From Planococcus kocurii (GTDB lineage: Bacteria; Bacillota; Bacilli; Bacillales_A; Planococcaceae): a stretch of DNA of 64,000 nucleotides. This document shows positions 47,177 through 58,068 of the stretch, piece by piece. The notes beneath the pieces were generated by a model that saw only the letters and a list, made by a program, of their open reading frames with translations, did not search any database and was not told the DNA's origin. Position numbers and translations under genes: made by a program. How positions within the stretch are numbered: the stretch's first letter is position 1; each line of letters opens with the position of its first letter. The stretch lies in assembly GCF_001465835.2 (NCBI RefSeq), contig NZ_CP013661.2, positions 310,001 through 374,000 of the forward strand. The letters are read 5' to 3'.

Positions 47177-48040
47177 ATGACAAGTTGTTGGATTATTTAT
47201 AACGGAAGTTTAGTTTCCGATAAGTTTGAAGACCAAGCTAGGCTGGTTGCCGAGGCAGCAGAAAGAGCCGGCATAGATGTAAAAATTATGAAAAATTTTG
47301 AGGTTGTAATGGATTTATCAGTCAATTTAAGTATACCCGATTTTGCCGTGTTATTGGATAAAGATATCTTACTTGGCTACTTTTTAAAAAGTCGAGGGGT
47401 GCCCGTTTACAACGACCCCGCAGTGATTGATTTATGCGACAACAAAGCGACTCAATATGTCCAACTAGCAGCGCACGATTTGCCCATGCCACGGACGATT
47501 GTTGCCCCAAAAGTTTATCCGAACTTCTCCATAATGGAATCTGGTTATTTCGAGAAAATTATTAATCAGTTGAACTTGCCGATGATCATTAAAGAAGGTC
47601 ACGGCTCTTTTGGCATGAAAGTCTATTTAATTGAAACCGAAGCGCAATTTTACGAAAAAGTCGATAGCCTACGAGGTGTCGATTTTGTATTCCAGGAATT
47701 TATCGCATCGAGCCGCGGTCGCGACATTCGCGTTAATATTGTAGGAGATCAAATTGTGGCAGCGATGTATCGTCATTCTGAAACAGATTTCCGCGCGAAT
47801 ATAACAAATGGCGGTGTGGCGTCGCCAATCCAACTAACTGCCGTTCAAGAAAAACTAGCGTTGGAAGCTGCTGATGCCGTTGGTGCCACCTTTGCTGGAG
47901 TCGATTTGTTGTTTGGTGACAACGATCAGCCATTAGTATGCGAAGTCAATGCCGCCGCGCACATTCGCAATATTTTAAATGTCACAGGCATTAATGTCGC
48001 GGACGCCATGATTGCCTATATAGTGGAGGACTTAGCATGA
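47177..48040 (+). CDS. RimK-like ATP-grasp ligase
   Basis: A 287-residue ATP-grasp protein. It has LPMPRTIVAP, the Lys/Gly-rich loop LPMIIKEGHGSFGMKV, QEFIASSRGRDIRVNIVGDQIVAAM and the metal-binding end FAGVDLLFGDNDQPLVCEVNA. This is the RimK/MptN branch, which joins amino acids (often Glu) to peptides, proteins or cofactors. The start is the ATG at 47177 after AAGGTGG; an ATG 6 bp earlier is too close to that site. It overlaps the second ATP-grasp gene by 4 bp. Its substrate is unknown. Confidence 0.85.
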   Translation: MTSCWIIYNGSLVSDKFEDQARLVAEAAERAGIDVKIMKNFEVVMDLSVNLSIPDFAVLLDKDILLGYFLKSRGVPVYNDPAVIDLCDNKATQYVQLAAHDLPMPRTIVAPKVYPNFSIMESGYFEKIINQLNLPMIIKEGHGSFGMKVYLIETEAQFYEKVDSLRGVDFVFQEFIASSRGRDIRVNIVGDQIVAAMYRHSETDFRANITNGGVASPIQLTAVQEKLALEAADAVGATFAGVDLLFGDNDQPLVCEVNAAAHIRNILNVTGINVADAMIAYIVEDLA

Positions 48041-48834
48041 AACTTCTCTATGAAACAGCGGACGCAAAACGCAACCACGAATTTATAGAAGAACTGCAGC
48101 GTTTTGGTGATGTTCGTTTGATCCAGTGGGACGATTGGAGTTCAAACGGACTCCAGCTACTCGCGGAAACCGTTAAAAGTGAAACCGTGGTGTTTCGTGC
48201 GCGGCGCCCGCAAGCTGCACGATTTCTAGAAGACCAACAGGTTCGACTGGTAAATCGTGCCGAAGTCAACCGTATTGCCAATGACAAATGGCAAAGTTAT
48301 CAATTGTTTCTATTCCTTGGAGTGCCTGTTATTCCTAGCTACCAAACAGCAACTGAATTTCCGTGTGTGGCAAAAACCGCAGACGGGCACGGAGGTTCCG
48401 AAGTTTGGCTGCTCCAAGCCGTTCAAGACATGCCCGTTACCTCTTCGCCACTGATTTTCCAGCCGGTCATTCAGCATCAAGCGGACGTCCGTGCTTATGT
48501 AATCGGCAATAAAGTCGTTGGTGCTGTCAAACGCTGCTCTAAAGACTCTTTTAAAGTGAACTATTCTCTCGGTGGTACTGTTGAGAAATACATCCTCACT
48601 GCCGCTCAAGAAAAGGATGTCTTACGTATTGCCCGCGCTTTAAAAAGCGACTATGTCGGAATCGATTTTTTGCTATTAGAAGACGGTCAGCACCTGTTCA
48701 ATGAAATCGAAGATCCTGTTGGGGCCCGGTCATTTTATAAAACACACGAAGAAAACATCGCTGAATTGTTAGTAGAATACCTGCGAACACTGGAACAACA
48801 TGCACCGTTTGGGCGGGAAGATCGACCGAAATGA
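48037..48834 (+). CDS. Second ATP-grasp protein, paired with the RimK-like gene
   Basis: A 265-residue ATP-grasp protein, diverged from the first. It has CVAKTADGHGGSEVWLLQ (glycine-rich loop), HQADVRAYVIGNKVVGAVKR and DYVGIDFLLLEDGQHLFNEIED, where EIED takes the place of the usual EVN metal site. The start overlaps the first gene (ATGA), so the two are co-translated. A two-step peptide or amide ligation, or a heteromeric ligase, is possible; no substrate gene is nearby. Confidence 0.8.
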   Translation: MKLLYETADAKRNHEFIEELQRFGDVRLIQWDDWSSNGLQLLAETVKSETVVFRARRPQAARFLEDQQVRLVNRAEVNRIANDKWQSYQLFLFLGVPVIPSYQTATEFPCVAKTADGHGGSEVWLLQAVQDMPVTSSPLIFQPVIQHQADVRAYVIGNKVVGAVKRCSKDSFKVNYSLGGTVEKYILTAAQEKDVLRIARALKSDYVGIDFLLLEDGQHLFNEIEDPVGARSFYKTHEENIAELLVEYLRTLEQHAPFGREDRPK

Positions 48835-49020
48835 TTTCTAGTTAAGTTGAACTATTTTTACCTCTGAATATTCTGCCGGAGTCTGCTTTATTTTTATGTA
48901 AACACCGAAAAAATTCGACATTTCTGATTTAGTGAATTTCTTAGCGTTGGCGTGTTCAGGGGCTAAGCGAAGCGAGAGCTATGCCAAAATGTCCATTCCT
49001 AAGTCTAATTTATTAGCTTG
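48835..49020. repeat. Intergenic stretch with a degenerate repeat copy
   Basis: No ORF is supported. At about 48955-49005 the minus strand reads GGCATAGCTCTCGCTTCGCTTAGCCCC. This resembles the repeats at 52-53 kb (GGCATGGCTCTCGCAATAAGCCC, CTTCGCCTAGCCC) and suggests an old, inverted copy. Confidence 0.45.
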
Positions 49021-49024
49021 TTAA

Positions 49025-49060
49025 CCACAAAAAACCGCTCTCCCATTGGGAAAACGTTTT
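49025..49060 (-). terminator. Intrinsic terminator after valS
   Basis: On the minus strand CGTTTTCCC and GGGAGAGCG pair around AAT, followed by six Ts. Confidence 0.8.
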
Positions 49061-49068
49061 TTTTCGTT

Positions 49069-51702
49069 TTACAAGTTCTTTAATTCTTCGATACGTTTTT
49101 CAACTGTTGCGTGTTTTTCTAGGTAATCGGCTTGTTTCGCACGTTCTTCGGCGACAACTGCTTCTGGCGCTTTAGACACAAAACGTTCGTTCGACAATTT
49201 GCCGCTCACGAGTTTGACTTCTTTTGCCCATTTTTCACGTTCTTTACCGAGACGTGCAAGTTCTGCATCTATGTCGATCAAGCCTTCAAGTGGCATAAAC
49301 AATTCAGCACCGGATACTACTGCAGACATCGATTTTTCAGGAGCTACCATGTTTTCGCCGATCGTTAAGGTTTCCGGGTTACAGAAACGTTCGATATACG
49401 CGGCATTTGCTTCTAGCACGGCATGCGTATTGGCGTCTTTTGCCGAAATCGTCAACGGCACTTTTTTGCTCATTGGCGACTGTACTTCTGCACGGATCGT
49501 ACGTACAGAACGAATCACATCCATTAACAGCTTCATGCTTGAAGACTGACTTTGGTCTGTTAATGAGTTATCCACTGTCGGCCACGCCGCAATGGTAATC
49601 GATTCACCTTCATGCGGCAAGTTCTGCCAAATTTCTTCTGTAATAAATGGCATGAACGGGTGCAATAAACGCATCGTGTTGTCGAGTACGTAAGCAAGAA
49701 CTGAACGCGTCATTTTCTTCGCTCTTTCGTCCTCACCGTATAATGGCAATTTCGACATTTCGATATACCAGTCACAGAAATCATCCCATATAAAGTTGTA
49801 AAGTGAACGGCCTACTTCGCCAAATTCATAGCGTTCTGCAAGTTCCGTTACTTGTTCGATGGTTTCATTCAAACGCGTCAGAATCCATGAATCCGCAACG
49901 GACTTTTTGCCTGACAAGTCGATTTGGTCGTACGTCATGCCTTCCATGTTCATCAACGCAAAACGAGACGCATTCCAGATTTTATTGGCAAAGTTCCAAA
50001 CGGACTCGACTTTGTCGTTTGCGTACCGAAGATCTTGTCCTGGAGACGAAGCTGTTGCGAGGAAATAACGCAGCGAATCGGCTCCGTACTCAGAAATAAC
50101 GTCCATCGGGTCAACGCCGTTGCCGAGTGATTTGGACATTTTACGCCCTTCAGCATCGCGCACAAGTCCGTGAATCAAGACATCTTTAAACGGTTTTTCA
50201 CCCGTGAATTCTAAAGCTTGGAAAATCATCCGTGACACCCAAAAGTTAATGATGTCGTAGCCTGTCACCAATACGTCCGTCGGGTAGTAACGGCTAAGAT
50301 CATCGTTTTCTTCTGGCCAGCCAAGTGTCGAGAACGGCCATAAAGCAGATGAGAACCACGTGTCTAATACGTCTTCGTCTTGTGTCCAGTTTTCAGCGTC
50401 TGCCGGTGCTTCGTGACCTACATAGATTTCGCCTGTTTCGTTATGATACCAAGCTGGAATTTGATGTCCCCACCAAAGTTGGCGCGAAATACACCAGTCG
50501 CGAATATTTTCCATCCAGTGCAAATAGGTTTTCTCAAAACGATCCGGCACAAAGTTAACACCCGCATCGTTTTTTTGTGCCTCAACTGAAGCAGCAGCAA
50601 GTGGTTTCATATCGACAAACCATTGTGTTGATAGGTAAGGCTCAACCACTGCTCCGCTACGCTCAGAATGGCCTACTGAATGCAAATGCTCTTCAATTTT
50701 AAATAACACATCCAGGTCTTGCAGATCTTTGACAATTTGCTTCCGACATTCAAAACGATCCAGTCCTTCATACTTGCCAGCGTTTTCGTTCATCGAACCG
50801 TCTTCATGCATAACTAGTACGCGTTCTAAATGATGACGGTTTCCAATTTCAAAGTCATTCGGGTCGTGAGCCGGTGTAATTTTTACAGCACCACTTCCAA
50901 ATTCTCTATCCACGTAATTATCCGCTACAATTTCAATTTCTCGGCCAATAATTGGCAAAATTACTTTCTTGCCGATCAAGTGCTGGTAACGCTCGTCTTT
51001 CGGGTGAACGGCAACGGCTGTATCGCCAAGCATTGTTTCGGGACGTGTCGTGGCGATTTCAATATGACCACTACCATCTGCAAGTGGGTAACGCATATGA
51101 TAAAACGCACCTTGTACGTCTTTGTAAATAACTTCAATGTCGGAAATCGCCGTTTTTGTGTTCGGGTCCCAGTTGATGATGTATTTGCCGCGGTAAATGA
51201 GTTTTTTCTCATACAGCTTAACAAATACTTCTCTTACTGCTTTTGATAAGCCGTCATCTAATGTAAAACGCTCACGCGAATAATCAAGACCTAGCCCTAG
51301 TTTTGCCCATTGCTCGCGAATGTGCCCTGCGTATTGATCTTTCCATTTCCATGATTCTTCAAGAAACGCTTCGCGTCCTAAGTCATAGCGTGAACGTCCT
51401 TCTTCTTTCAGCTTGCCTTCCACTTTGGCTTGCGTCGCAATACCGGCATGGTCCATTCCTGGTAACCATAACGCATCAAAGCCTTGCATGCGTTTCATGC
51501 GTGTCATGATGTCTTGTAATGTGGTATCCCACGCGTGGCCTAAGTGCAACTTGCCGGTAACGTTTGGTGGTGGAATCACAATGGTATACGGCGTTTTGCC
51601 GCTTTCAGGTTTTGCTTCGAAGAATTTGTTGTTGACCCACCAATCGTAACGCCCTTTTTCAATCGATTGTGGATCGTACTTGGTGGACATTTGTTCAGTC
51701 AT
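49069..51702 (-). CDS. valS: Valyl-tRNA synthetase
   Basis: An 877-residue class I synthetase that charges tRNA-Val and edits Thr-tRNA-Val. Seen: the HIGH motif as [14 protein letters not shown] (about 43-56), the CP1 editing domain with [22 protein letters not shown] as [14 protein letters not shown] (about 520-533) and the C-terminal coiled-coil arm ([16 protein letters not shown]). Length is standard. Its leader holds a T-box; a terminator follows. In B. subtilis it heads a unit with folC; here the two are separated. Confidence 0.98.
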   Translation of the reverse strand: MTEQMSTKYDPQSIEKGRYDWWVNNKFFEAKPESGKTPYTIVIPPPNVTGKLHLGHAWDTTLQDIMTRMKRMQGFDALWLPGMDHAGIATQAKVEGKLKEEGRSRYDLGREAFLEESWKWKDQYAGHIREQWAKLGLGLDYSRERFTLDDGLSKAVREVFVKLYEKKLIYRGKYIINWDPNTKTAISDIEVIYKDVQGAFYHMRYPLADGSGHIEIATTRPETMLGDTAVAVHPKDERYQHLIGKKVILPIIGREIEIVADNYVDREFGSGAVKITPAHDPNDFEIGNRHHLERVLVMHEDGSMNENAGKYEGLDRFECRKQIVKDLQDLDVLFKIEEHLHSVGHSERSGAVVEPYLSTQWFVDMKPLAAASVEAQKNDAGVNFVPDRFEKTYLHWMENIRDWCISRQLWWGHQIPAWYHNETGEIYVGHEAPADAENWTQDEDVLDTWFSSALWPFSTLGWPEENDDLSRYYPTDVLVTGYDIINFWVSRMIFQALEFTGEKPFKDVLIHGLVRDAEGRKMSKSLGNGVDPMDVISEYGADSLRYFLATASSPGQDLRYANDKVESVWNFANKIWNASRFALMNMEGMTYDQIDLSGKKSVADSWILTRLNETIEQVTELAERYEFGEVGRSLYNFIWDDFCDWYIEMSKLPLYGEDERAKKMTRSVLAYVLDNTMRLLHPFMPFITEEIWQNLPHEGESITIAAWPTVDNSLTDQSQSSSMKLLMDVIRSVRTIRAEVQSPMSKKVPLTISAKDANTHAVLEANAAYIERFCNPETLTIGENMVAPEKSMSAVVSGAELFMPLEGLIDIDAELARLGKEREKWAKEVKLVSGKLSNERFVSKAPEAVVAEERAKQADYLEKHATVEKRIEELKNL

Positions 51703-51734
51703 TGGAATTCCTCCTTTAATTTCTGGTAGAACGC

Positions 51735-51988
51735 AAAAAACTCCCGTCGTCTGTAAAGGACGAAGGAGTTTTTCGCGGTACCACCTTTATACACAGGTCC
51801 ACTTGCACACCTGGCTCTCAAGTTTCATAACGGATGTTCAGTCCGGTTCCCGCTACTCGTTTCACGGCAACTGCTCGGAGGTGACATTCAACTGGACGCT
51901 CATGAAAACCTCTCACCAATTGGTTTTCTCTCTGAAATGCAACGTACAATTTACTATCCTCTTCAACGCATGAATATCTAATTACTCT
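51735..51988 (-). promoter_or_regulatory. T-box riboswitch leader of valS
   Basis: The T-box core AGGTGGTACCGCG lies at 51774-51786 on the minus strand. It is followed by a terminator hairpin (CTCCTTCGTCC...GACGACGGGAG, then Ts, about 51735-51772). The upstream stem I has AGTAAATTG and AGAGAG...GAGAGG elements. GUC in GAATGTCACC (51883-51885) is placed as a specifier and is a valine codon, which fits valS. Confidence 0.92.
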
Positions 51989-51989
51989 T

Positions 51990-52019
51990 ATTGTACTCAA
52001 TACTTGGTTTTAGCGTCAA
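51990..52019 (-). promoter_or_regulatory. SigA-type promoter of the valS T-box transcript
   Basis: Minus-strand TTGACG (52014-52019), 18-bp spacer, TACAAT (51990-51995), immediately upstream of the T-box leader. Confidence 0.8.
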
Positions 52020-52060
52020 GTTTATTTTGTAAGGTTTGATTGAGGTGGTAGTTATTTCTG

Positions 52061-53110
52061 CTTTCTTATGTCGCTTCAGTCGCTTTGGGCATGGCTCTCG
52101 CAATAAGCCCGGAAGTGCGCCGGTCTTTTTGCTTCGCCTAGCCCGTGATCGCTCCTTGCTTAGTTAATGGACATGGCTTTGGTGGTGTAGGGTAGGTAGT
52201 TGGTGTTGTTTTCTCACTTCGCTTAACAAATAAATATAGATTTTTTGGTATGAGGTAAGTTAGGCAGCTTCGCTTTCTTATGCCGCTTCGGTCGCTTTGG
52301 GCATGGCTCCCGCAATAAGCCCGGAAGTTCACCGGTCTTTTTGCTTCGCCTAGCCCTTGGACGCGCCTCGCTTAGTCAATGGACATAGCTTTGGTAGTGT
52401 GGGTAGATAGTTGGTGTTGTTTTCTCACTTCGCTTAACGAATGAATTTCGGCTTTGTAGTGTGATGTAAATAAGGTAGCCTCACTTTCTTATGCCGCTTC
52501 GGTCGCTTTGGGCATGGCTCCCGCAATAAGCCCGGAAGTTCACCGGTCTTTTTGCTTCGCCTAGCCCGTGCTCGCTCCTTGCTTAGTCAATGGACATGGC
52601 TTTGGTGGTGTAGGGTGGGTAGTTGGTGTTGTTTTGTTACTTCGCCTAGTGAATGAAGATTGATGTGGGGGTGCAAGTTCGATAAAGTAGCTTCGCTTTC
52701 TTATGCCGCTTCGGTCGCTTTGGGCATGGCTCTCGCAATAAGCCCGGAAGTTCACCGGTCTTTTTGCTTCGCCTAGCCCGCGACGCGCCTCAGCTAGGGA
52801 GTGGTGGTTGCATAAGTGCACCTATTTTATGTGGGAGTAGAGGGTGTAAAGTTCTGGAGACGCTCGGCCGCGGTGGTGCACGCGCCGTCGCTAAGTAAGG
52901 TTGCATTGAACTGGGATAATCGTTTTTCTTAGGTTCTATACATCGCTTCGGTCGTGTGGGGTAGGTAGTTGATGTTGTTTTCTTACTTTGTTTAACAAAT
53001 AAATATAGATTTTTAAGGTAGCTTTGCTTTTTTATGTTGCTTCGGTCGTTTTGAGCGTAACAATGTGAGACGAGATGAATAACTTGGAGCGAGCTTTGGA
53101 ACAGCAATGC
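52061..53110. repeat. Degenerate tandem array of ~210-bp repeats between valS and hemL
   Basis: Four clear units begin at about 52061, 52273, 52494 and 52696 (spacings 212, 221 and 202 bp), each starting with a variant of CTTTCTTATGCCGCTTCGG. They continue GGGCATGGCTC, GCAATAAGCCCGGAAG, GGTCTTTTTGCTTCGCCTAG, then GGTAGTTGGTGTTGTTTTC. Partial copies follow at about 52940 and 53036. Short minus-strand frames in the array repeat the same peptides and have no ribosome-binding sites. It occupies the place of spoVID-ysxE in B. subtilis. Confidence 0.88.
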
Positions 53111-53189
53111 CGATTTTCTATATCTTGCTAATTTTTCACTACTAACTATTGAGATAAAAGCGACTACCTAAACAGATCAAAATCATTCT

Positions 53190-53240
53190 AAAAAAAGGGC
53201 TATCCCAAAGGGTCATTTTTATGACCTTTCAGGATAGCCC
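53190..53240 (-). terminator. Intrinsic terminator after hemL
   Basis: On the minus strand AGGGCTATCCTGAAAGGTCAT and its complement form a long stem with few mismatches, followed by seven Ts. It ends the haem operon. Confidence 0.92.
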
Positions 53241-53249
53241 TGTCTATTT

Positions 53250-54536
53250 TTAGCGTGCCAATTTAGCAAATACGTTATGGAATGCTTCTACGGTTTTTGC
53301 GATATGCTCTTCCGTGTGGGCAGTCGATAGGAACATGCCTTCAAATTGAGACGGCGGCAAGTAAATACCTTCTGCCGCCATTAAACGGTAATAGTCAGCG
53401 AACAAATCGGTATCTGAAGTTTTCGCTGTTGCAAAGTCGACCACGTTTTCGTTTGTGAAGAAAAAACCAATCATCGATCCTGCACGGTTGACTGTGTGCG
53501 GGATGTTGTATTTGGTTGCAGCTTCTCGGAATCCTTTTTCAAGCTGGTCGCCGCGTTCGATAAAAGTGTTGTAGCTTTCTTCTGTTAAGCGAGACAACGT
53601 TTCAAAGCCTGCGCGCATTGCGAGTGGATTTCCAGAGAGTGTGCCTGCTTGATAAATAGAACCACTTGGTGCGACTTGCTGCATAATTTCACGCTTACCA
53701 CCGAATGCACCGACTGGTAAACCGCCGCCGATTACTTTACCGAGACACGTCATGTCGGGTGTAACGCCGTAATGACCTTGTGCACAATGATAGCCAACAC
53801 GGAATCCGGTCATGACTTCGTCAAAAATAAGAAGCGTGCCGTTTTCGTGCGTTAAGTTGCGCAGCTCCATTAAGAAGCCTTCGTTTGGCGGAACCACGCC
53901 CATGTTTCCAGCAACCGGTTCTACGATAACTGCCGCTAGTTCACTGCCGTATTCTTGGAAAGCCATACGAACGCTTTCTAAGTCATTAAATGGCACTGTA
54001 ATGGTATTTTTAGCAACTGATTCAGGTACACCTGGTGAATCTGGCAAACCTAAAGTTGCGACACCTGAACCTGCTTTGATTAATAGACTGTCGCCGTGAC
54101 CGTGGTAGCAGCCTTCGAATTTCAAAATTTTATCGCGGCCCGTATAGCCACGTGCTACACGCAATGCACTCATCGTTGCTTCTGTTCCAGAAGATACCAT
54201 ACGAATCATTTCAATCGATGGAACGCGTTCCATAACTAGTTTCGCCATCGTATTTTCAAGTTCAGTTGGCGCACCGAATGACGTTCCAAGCGCTGCTGTT
54301 TCTTGAATTGCGTTGACTACTGCTGGTTCAGCATGGCCTAAAATTAATGGGCCGTACGACAAAACGTAGTCAATATACGAATTGCCGTCAATATCTGTAA
54401 TTGTGGCACCGCTGCCCGACTTCATGAAAATCGGATCCATATTGACCGATTTAAAGGCACGGACTGGGCTATTAACGCCACCTGGCATTAAAGATTTTGC
54501 TTCAGTAAATGCGGCTAATGATTTTTCGTATGTCAT
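53250..54536 (-). CDS. hemL: Glutamate-1-semialdehyde 2,1-aminomutase
   Basis: A 428-residue PLP enzyme converting glutamate-1-semialdehyde to 5-aminolevulinate. The PLP Lys lies in [18 protein letters not shown] (about 263-280), with [17 protein letters not shown] and [10 protein letters not shown] also present. It is the last gene of hemAXCDBL; the start overlaps the hemB stop by 4 bp. Length is standard. Confidence 0.97.
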   Translation of the reverse strand: MTYEKSLAAFTEAKSLMPGGVNSPVRAFKSVNMDPIFMKSGSGATITDIDGNSYIDYVLSYGPLILGHAEPAVVNAIQETAALGTSFGAPTELENTMAKLVMERVPSIEMIRMVSSGTEATMSALRVARGYTGRDKILKFEGCYHGHGDSLLIKAGSGVATLGLPDSPGVPESVAKNTITVPFNDLESVRMAFQEYGSELAAVIVEPVAGNMGVVPPNEGFLMELRNLTHENGTLLIFDEVMTGFRVGYHCAQGHYGVTPDMTCLGKVIGGGLPVGAFGGKREIMQQVAPSGSIYQAGTLSGNPLAMRAGFETLSRLTEESYNTFIERGDQLEKGFREAATKYNIPHTVNRAGSMIGFFFTNENVVDFATAKTSDTDLFADYYRLMAAEGIYLPPSQFEGMFLSTAHTEEHIAKTVEAFHNVFAKLAR

Positions 54537-55516
54537 TCTTTTCCCTCCAACCAGCGTGCTGCGTCTTTCGCGTGATAAGTCATAACGATATCTGCTCCCG
54601 CGCGTTTCATACTCAATAAAGTTTCTAAAACGATTTTCTTTTCATCAATCCAGCCATTTGCGGCAGCCGCTTTGACCATCGCGTATTCACCCGATACGTT
54701 ATAAGCGACAATCGGTACATCAAAATTATCGCGAACTTCACGGATAATGTCTAAGTACGACAAAGCTGGCTTAACAATCATGAAATCTGCACCTTCTTGA
54801 ATATCAGAAGTTGCTTCACGTAACGCTTCCATGCGGTTTGCTGGATCCATTTGGTACGTTTTACGATCCCCAAATTGCGGTGTACTGTGAGCCGCTTCAC
54901 GGAAAGGTCCGTAATAAGCAGACGAATATTTAACACCGTACGACATAATGGGTGTGTTTTCGAATCCCGCTTGGTCAAGTCCGTAGCGAATTGCAGCAAC
55001 AAAACCGTCCATCATATTTGATGGTGCAATAATGTCAGCTCCAGCTTTTGCTTGAGAAACCGCAGTGCGTGCTAGTAAATCTAGTGATTCGTCATTTAAA
55101 ATCACACCATTTTCGATTACGCCACAATGGCCATGATCGGTATATTGACACAGACAGGTATCTGCAATAACGACTAACTCAGGATGACGATTTTTCGCAA
55201 AACGGATGGCTTCTTGAGTGATGCCATGGTCGTGATAAGCTTGTGTGCCAACCGCATCTTTTTCGTTCGGTACGCCAAAAAGAATAACAGAAGGAATTCC
55301 AAGGCCCACCACTTCATCTAATTCTTCACCTAATTTGTCCAATGAAAAATGGAAAACGCCTGGCATTGAAGAAATTTCTGTTTTAATGTTTTCGCCTTCT
55401 ACAACAAAAATCGGATAAATAAAGTCCTCTTTATGTAAGCTCGTTTCGCGAACCATTGAACGGATATTAGCAGAACCGCGCAAACGACGGTGACGGTTAA
55501 AATTTAATTCTTTCAT
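54533..55516 (-). CDS. hemB: Porphobilinogen synthase (delta-aminolevulinate dehydratase)
   Basis: A 327-residue enzyme that condenses two 5-aminolevulinates to porphobilinogen. The zinc-type Cys cluster [14 protein letters not shown] (about 119-132) is present, as are the two active-site Lys regions ([18 protein letters not shown] and [11 protein letters not shown]). Overlaps hemD and hemL by 4 bp each. Confidence 0.97.
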   Translation of the reverse strand: MKELNFNRHRRLRGSANIRSMVRETSLHKEDFIYPIFVVEGENIKTEISSMPGVFHFSLDKLGEELDEVVGLGIPSVILFGVPNEKDAVGTQAYHDHGITQEAIRFAKNRHPELVVIADTCLCQYTDHGHCGVIENGVILNDESLDLLARTAVSQAKAGADIIAPSNMMDGFVAAIRYGLDQAGFENTPIMSYGVKYSSAYYGPFREAAHSTPQFGDRKTYQMDPANRMEALREATSDIQEGADFMIVKPALSYLDIIREVRDNFDVPIVAYNVSGEYAMVKAAAANGWIDEKKIVLETLLSMKRAGADIVMTYHAKDAARWLEGKE

Positions 55517-56214
55517 TTCGACAAACTTCCTTTCGCTATTTCATTGATAACTTCTATATACGTATATTTTTTAGGCGTGTAATCTACTGTTCCGCCGCTT
55601 TTTAGTATCGCCTTTTTCGTAACGTGGCCAATCGCAGCGGTGCGAATATTCGACCAATCTCCACCTGCTTGTCGGTACGCCGACACAGCAGAAGGACTGG
55701 CGAAAAGAATAATAACGTCTTTTAGTTGAACGACCAACTTAGCGTTTTCGATATTGAGAATGGTATCGTAAACAACCCACTCATCCACTTGCATCGACAT
55801 AGAGGCGATGGTGTTTTTCGCCATTTGACCTTTAATAAACAAGCATTTGGCGACGCCAGAAACAGGTGGGAATTCTTCGATAAAATGATCGGCACTAAAA
55901 ACTTTCGGTATAAAATCAACGCTGTGGCCATGCTGTTGCAACACAGCAGCCGTTTGATCACCTACTGCTGCAATTTTAGCGCTAACGGTTTCATCCAGTT
56001 GACAAAACACTTCAGCACTTGTACGGCTAGTAAAAATTAACCAGTCATAGCCTGCAAAATCTGGTTTTTTTGACTGCCGACTTATCGTTTCTACAAGCGG
56101 CAAGTAACGTGTTTGGGCACCAAACGACCGTGCATGTTCAAGCGCTTCTATAGGTTCTCTGGAACCTGTAAAAATCACAGTTTGACCTTCGAGCAAATTT
56201 TCTTTTTTAGACAT
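55513..56214 (-). CDS. hemD: Uroporphyrinogen-III synthase
   Basis: A 233-residue enzyme that closes hydroxymethylbilane with inversion of ring D. The family is poorly conserved; here the two-domain pattern is visible ([56 protein letters not shown]). It overlaps hemC by 8 bp and hemB by 4 bp, and its place in the operon supports the call. Confidence 0.92.
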   Translation of the reverse strand: MSKKENLLEGQTVIFTGSREPIEALEHARSFGAQTRYLPLVETISRQSKKPDFAGYDWLIFTSRTSAEVFCQLDETVSAKIAAVGDQTAAVLQQHGHSVDFIPKVFSADHFIEEFPPVSGVAKCLFIKGQMAKNTIASMSMQVDEWVVYDTILNIENAKLVVQLKDVIILFASPSAVSAYRQAGGDWSNIRTAAIGHVTKKAILKSGGTVDYTPKKYTYIEVINEIAKGSLSK

Positions 56215-57136
56215 TGCTTTCGGCTTTGACGCGCTGAATTAACTCATAGCCGCCTTGTGCACTAATTTTCTCAGCTACGATGCGGCCAGCTTCGATTGGA
56301 TCGCGACTAATCGCCACTTCTTTGAAAACTTGATCAGCTTCTGGTGAAGAAATTAGTCCAGTAAAAGTGATTTCTCCCTCGTTCACTGTTGCATATCCTG
56401 CAATGGGAACTTGGCAGCTGCCATCCATGTCTTTAAGGAATTTACGTTCTGCGTTAACAGCTAATGCTGTATTGTCATCGTTAAGTTTCGCTAATTCAGC
56501 CATCAATTCTTTGTCGTCTTCACGGCACTCGATCCCTAATGCGCCTTGTCCGATTGCTGGCAGGCACTCGTCCACTTCCATAAATTCAGTGACTAAGTCA
56601 TCTTTCCAGCCCATCCGTTTCAAACCAGCCGCTGCTAAAATAATGGCGTCAAAATCGCCTGCATGTAATTTCGCAAGACGTGTATCAATATTGCCGCGAA
56701 TCCATTGAATATCAAGGTCCGGACGTATTAGTAACAATTGAGAACTGCGACGCAAACTACTCGTTCCAACAACTGCGCCAACTGGCAATTCCATTAATTT
56801 TACATGGTCGTTCGCAATATAAGCATCACGCGGGTCTTCACGTTCAGGAATACACCCAATTGCAAGACCTTCAGGTAATACAGAAGGCATATCTTTCATG
56901 CTGTGAACAGCAAAATCGATTTCTTTAGCAAAAAGAGCTTGTTCAATTTCTTTAACAAATAAGCCTTTGCCACCTACTTTTGATAGCATCACATCAACGA
57001 TACGGTCGCCTTTCGTGACAATTTCTTTGATTTCAAATTCAAATGGTACGCCTGCTGCTTTTAACTTATCAATAAACTGATTTGTTTGTGTCAACGCCAA
57101 CTTGCTTCTTCTTGAACCTACAATAATTTTTCTCAA
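56207..57136 (-). CDS. hemC: Hydroxymethylbilane synthase (porphobilinogen deaminase)
   Basis: A 309-residue enzyme that polymerises four porphobilinogens. It has [14 protein letters not shown] at the N terminus, the substrate-binding [12 protein letters not shown], and the dipyrromethane-cofactor Cys in [12 protein letters not shown] (about 239-250). It lies 17 bp after hemX. Confidence 0.97.
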   Translation of the reverse strand: MRKIIVGSRRSKLALTQTNQFIDKLKAAGVPFEFEIKEIVTKGDRIVDVMLSKVGGKGLFVKEIEQALFAKEIDFAVHSMKDMPSVLPEGLAIGCIPEREDPRDAYIANDHVKLMELPVGAVVGTSSLRRSSQLLLIRPDLDIQWIRGNIDTRLAKLHAGDFDAIILAAAGLKRMGWKDDLVTEFMEVDECLPAIGQGALGIECREDDKELMAELAKLNDDNTALAVNAERKFLKDMDGSCQVPIAGYATVNEGEITFTGLISSPEADQVFKEVAISRDPIEAGRIVAEKISAQGGYELIQRVKAESNV

Positions 57137-57153
57137 CTAAATCCTACCTTTCT

Positions 57154-57984
57154 TTAATACCAAAAATGAAATTCAGATAACCGGCTACCCAAAAAGAAAT
57201 TAATGAGCAACAATAAAAATGCATAGACATGCGCCAACGCATAATTCATTCCGTTTAACGAGCCTTTGCGGTGCCACCAGAGTATAAAGCTATACACCAC
57301 TAGCAAAATAAACGATCCTACAATCTTCATGTCGAGCAATGAAAACTCCGACAACGAAATATACGCCCATTGCAGACCCAATACGAGTGACACAAATAAA
57401 AGCGAAATACCAACCAAAATAGAAATGGTCATAAATTGCTGTGTTTGGCCAAGTGACGGCAAATTTGCCCATTGCTTTGTCCATTTTTTCTTTTTCAACA
57501 TTCTGTATAAAATCATATGCAGTGCCGCAAAAACAAACGACAGCGAAAAAGCAACATAGGACAAAATGGCAAAACTAATATGGATGAATAATAATTCCGA
57601 AACAAGCGTTTCTCCTACCGGTGAACGCTCGATTTGAACCGGTGCAAACGTGTGGATTGTCATAAAAATAAAGCCAATCACATTAATGAAAAACACCGCA
57701 AAATCAAAGCGGTAGAACATCCTAAGAACAATCGACAACGTCACCAACAACCAGGCATAAAAATAAATGCCTTCAAACAAGGTCAATATTGGAAAGCGTT
57801 GCGTTTCGAAAATGTACAGTCCTAGAAATATGGTTTGCAAAGCCCAAACAATGCCGAGCAGCGTCATCGCAATCCGACTGGCTTTCTTTTCTTTATATAA
57901 GTAATCTATAAAATAAAAAACAAGGCTGACAGCATATAGAATAACCATAGCTTCATGCAGCCTTGCCATTGTTATATCAGCCAT
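57154..57984 (-). CDS. hemX: HemX membrane protein (CcsA-like)
   Basis: A 276-residue protein with eight predicted membrane helices and a cytochrome-c-assembly (CcsA) type fold (LFIHISFAILSYVAFSLSFVFA). In B. subtilis HemX lowers the level of HemA. I start at ATG 57982-57984 (MADITMARLHEAMVILY), giving the same length as the B. subtilis protein; the longer frame begins before the promoter-proximal hairpin. It lies between hemA and hemC. Confidence 0.9.
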   Translation of the reverse strand: MADITMARLHEAMVILYAVSLVFYFIDYLYKEKKASRIAMTLLGIVWALQTIFLGLYIFETQRFPILTLFEGIYFYAWLLVTLSIVLRMFYRFDFAVFFINVIGFIFMTIHTFAPVQIERSPVGETLVSELLFIHISFAILSYVAFSLSFVFAALHMILYRMLKKKKWTKQWANLPSLGQTQQFMTISILVGISLLFVSLVLGLQWAYISLSEFSLLDMKIVGSFILLVVYSFILWWHRKGSLNGMNYALAHVYAFLLLLINFFLGSRLSEFHFWY

Positions 57985-58068
57985 CCCATTCCCCTTCATC
58001 TCCATAGTTAAAGGCGTTCCGTCTCTACATTTTAACATATAGATTCGAAAACGCCTCTTTTAGAAAGC

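Noticed and set aside
51818..52000. Minus-strand frame across the valS leader
   Set aside because: It overlaps the T-box stem I, which explains the sequence conservation better than a peptide.
52138..53107. Minus-strand frames with repeated FRAYC/SHAQSDRSGIRKRS-type peptides
   Set aside because: They are translations of the 210-bp tandem repeats and lack ribosome-binding sites.
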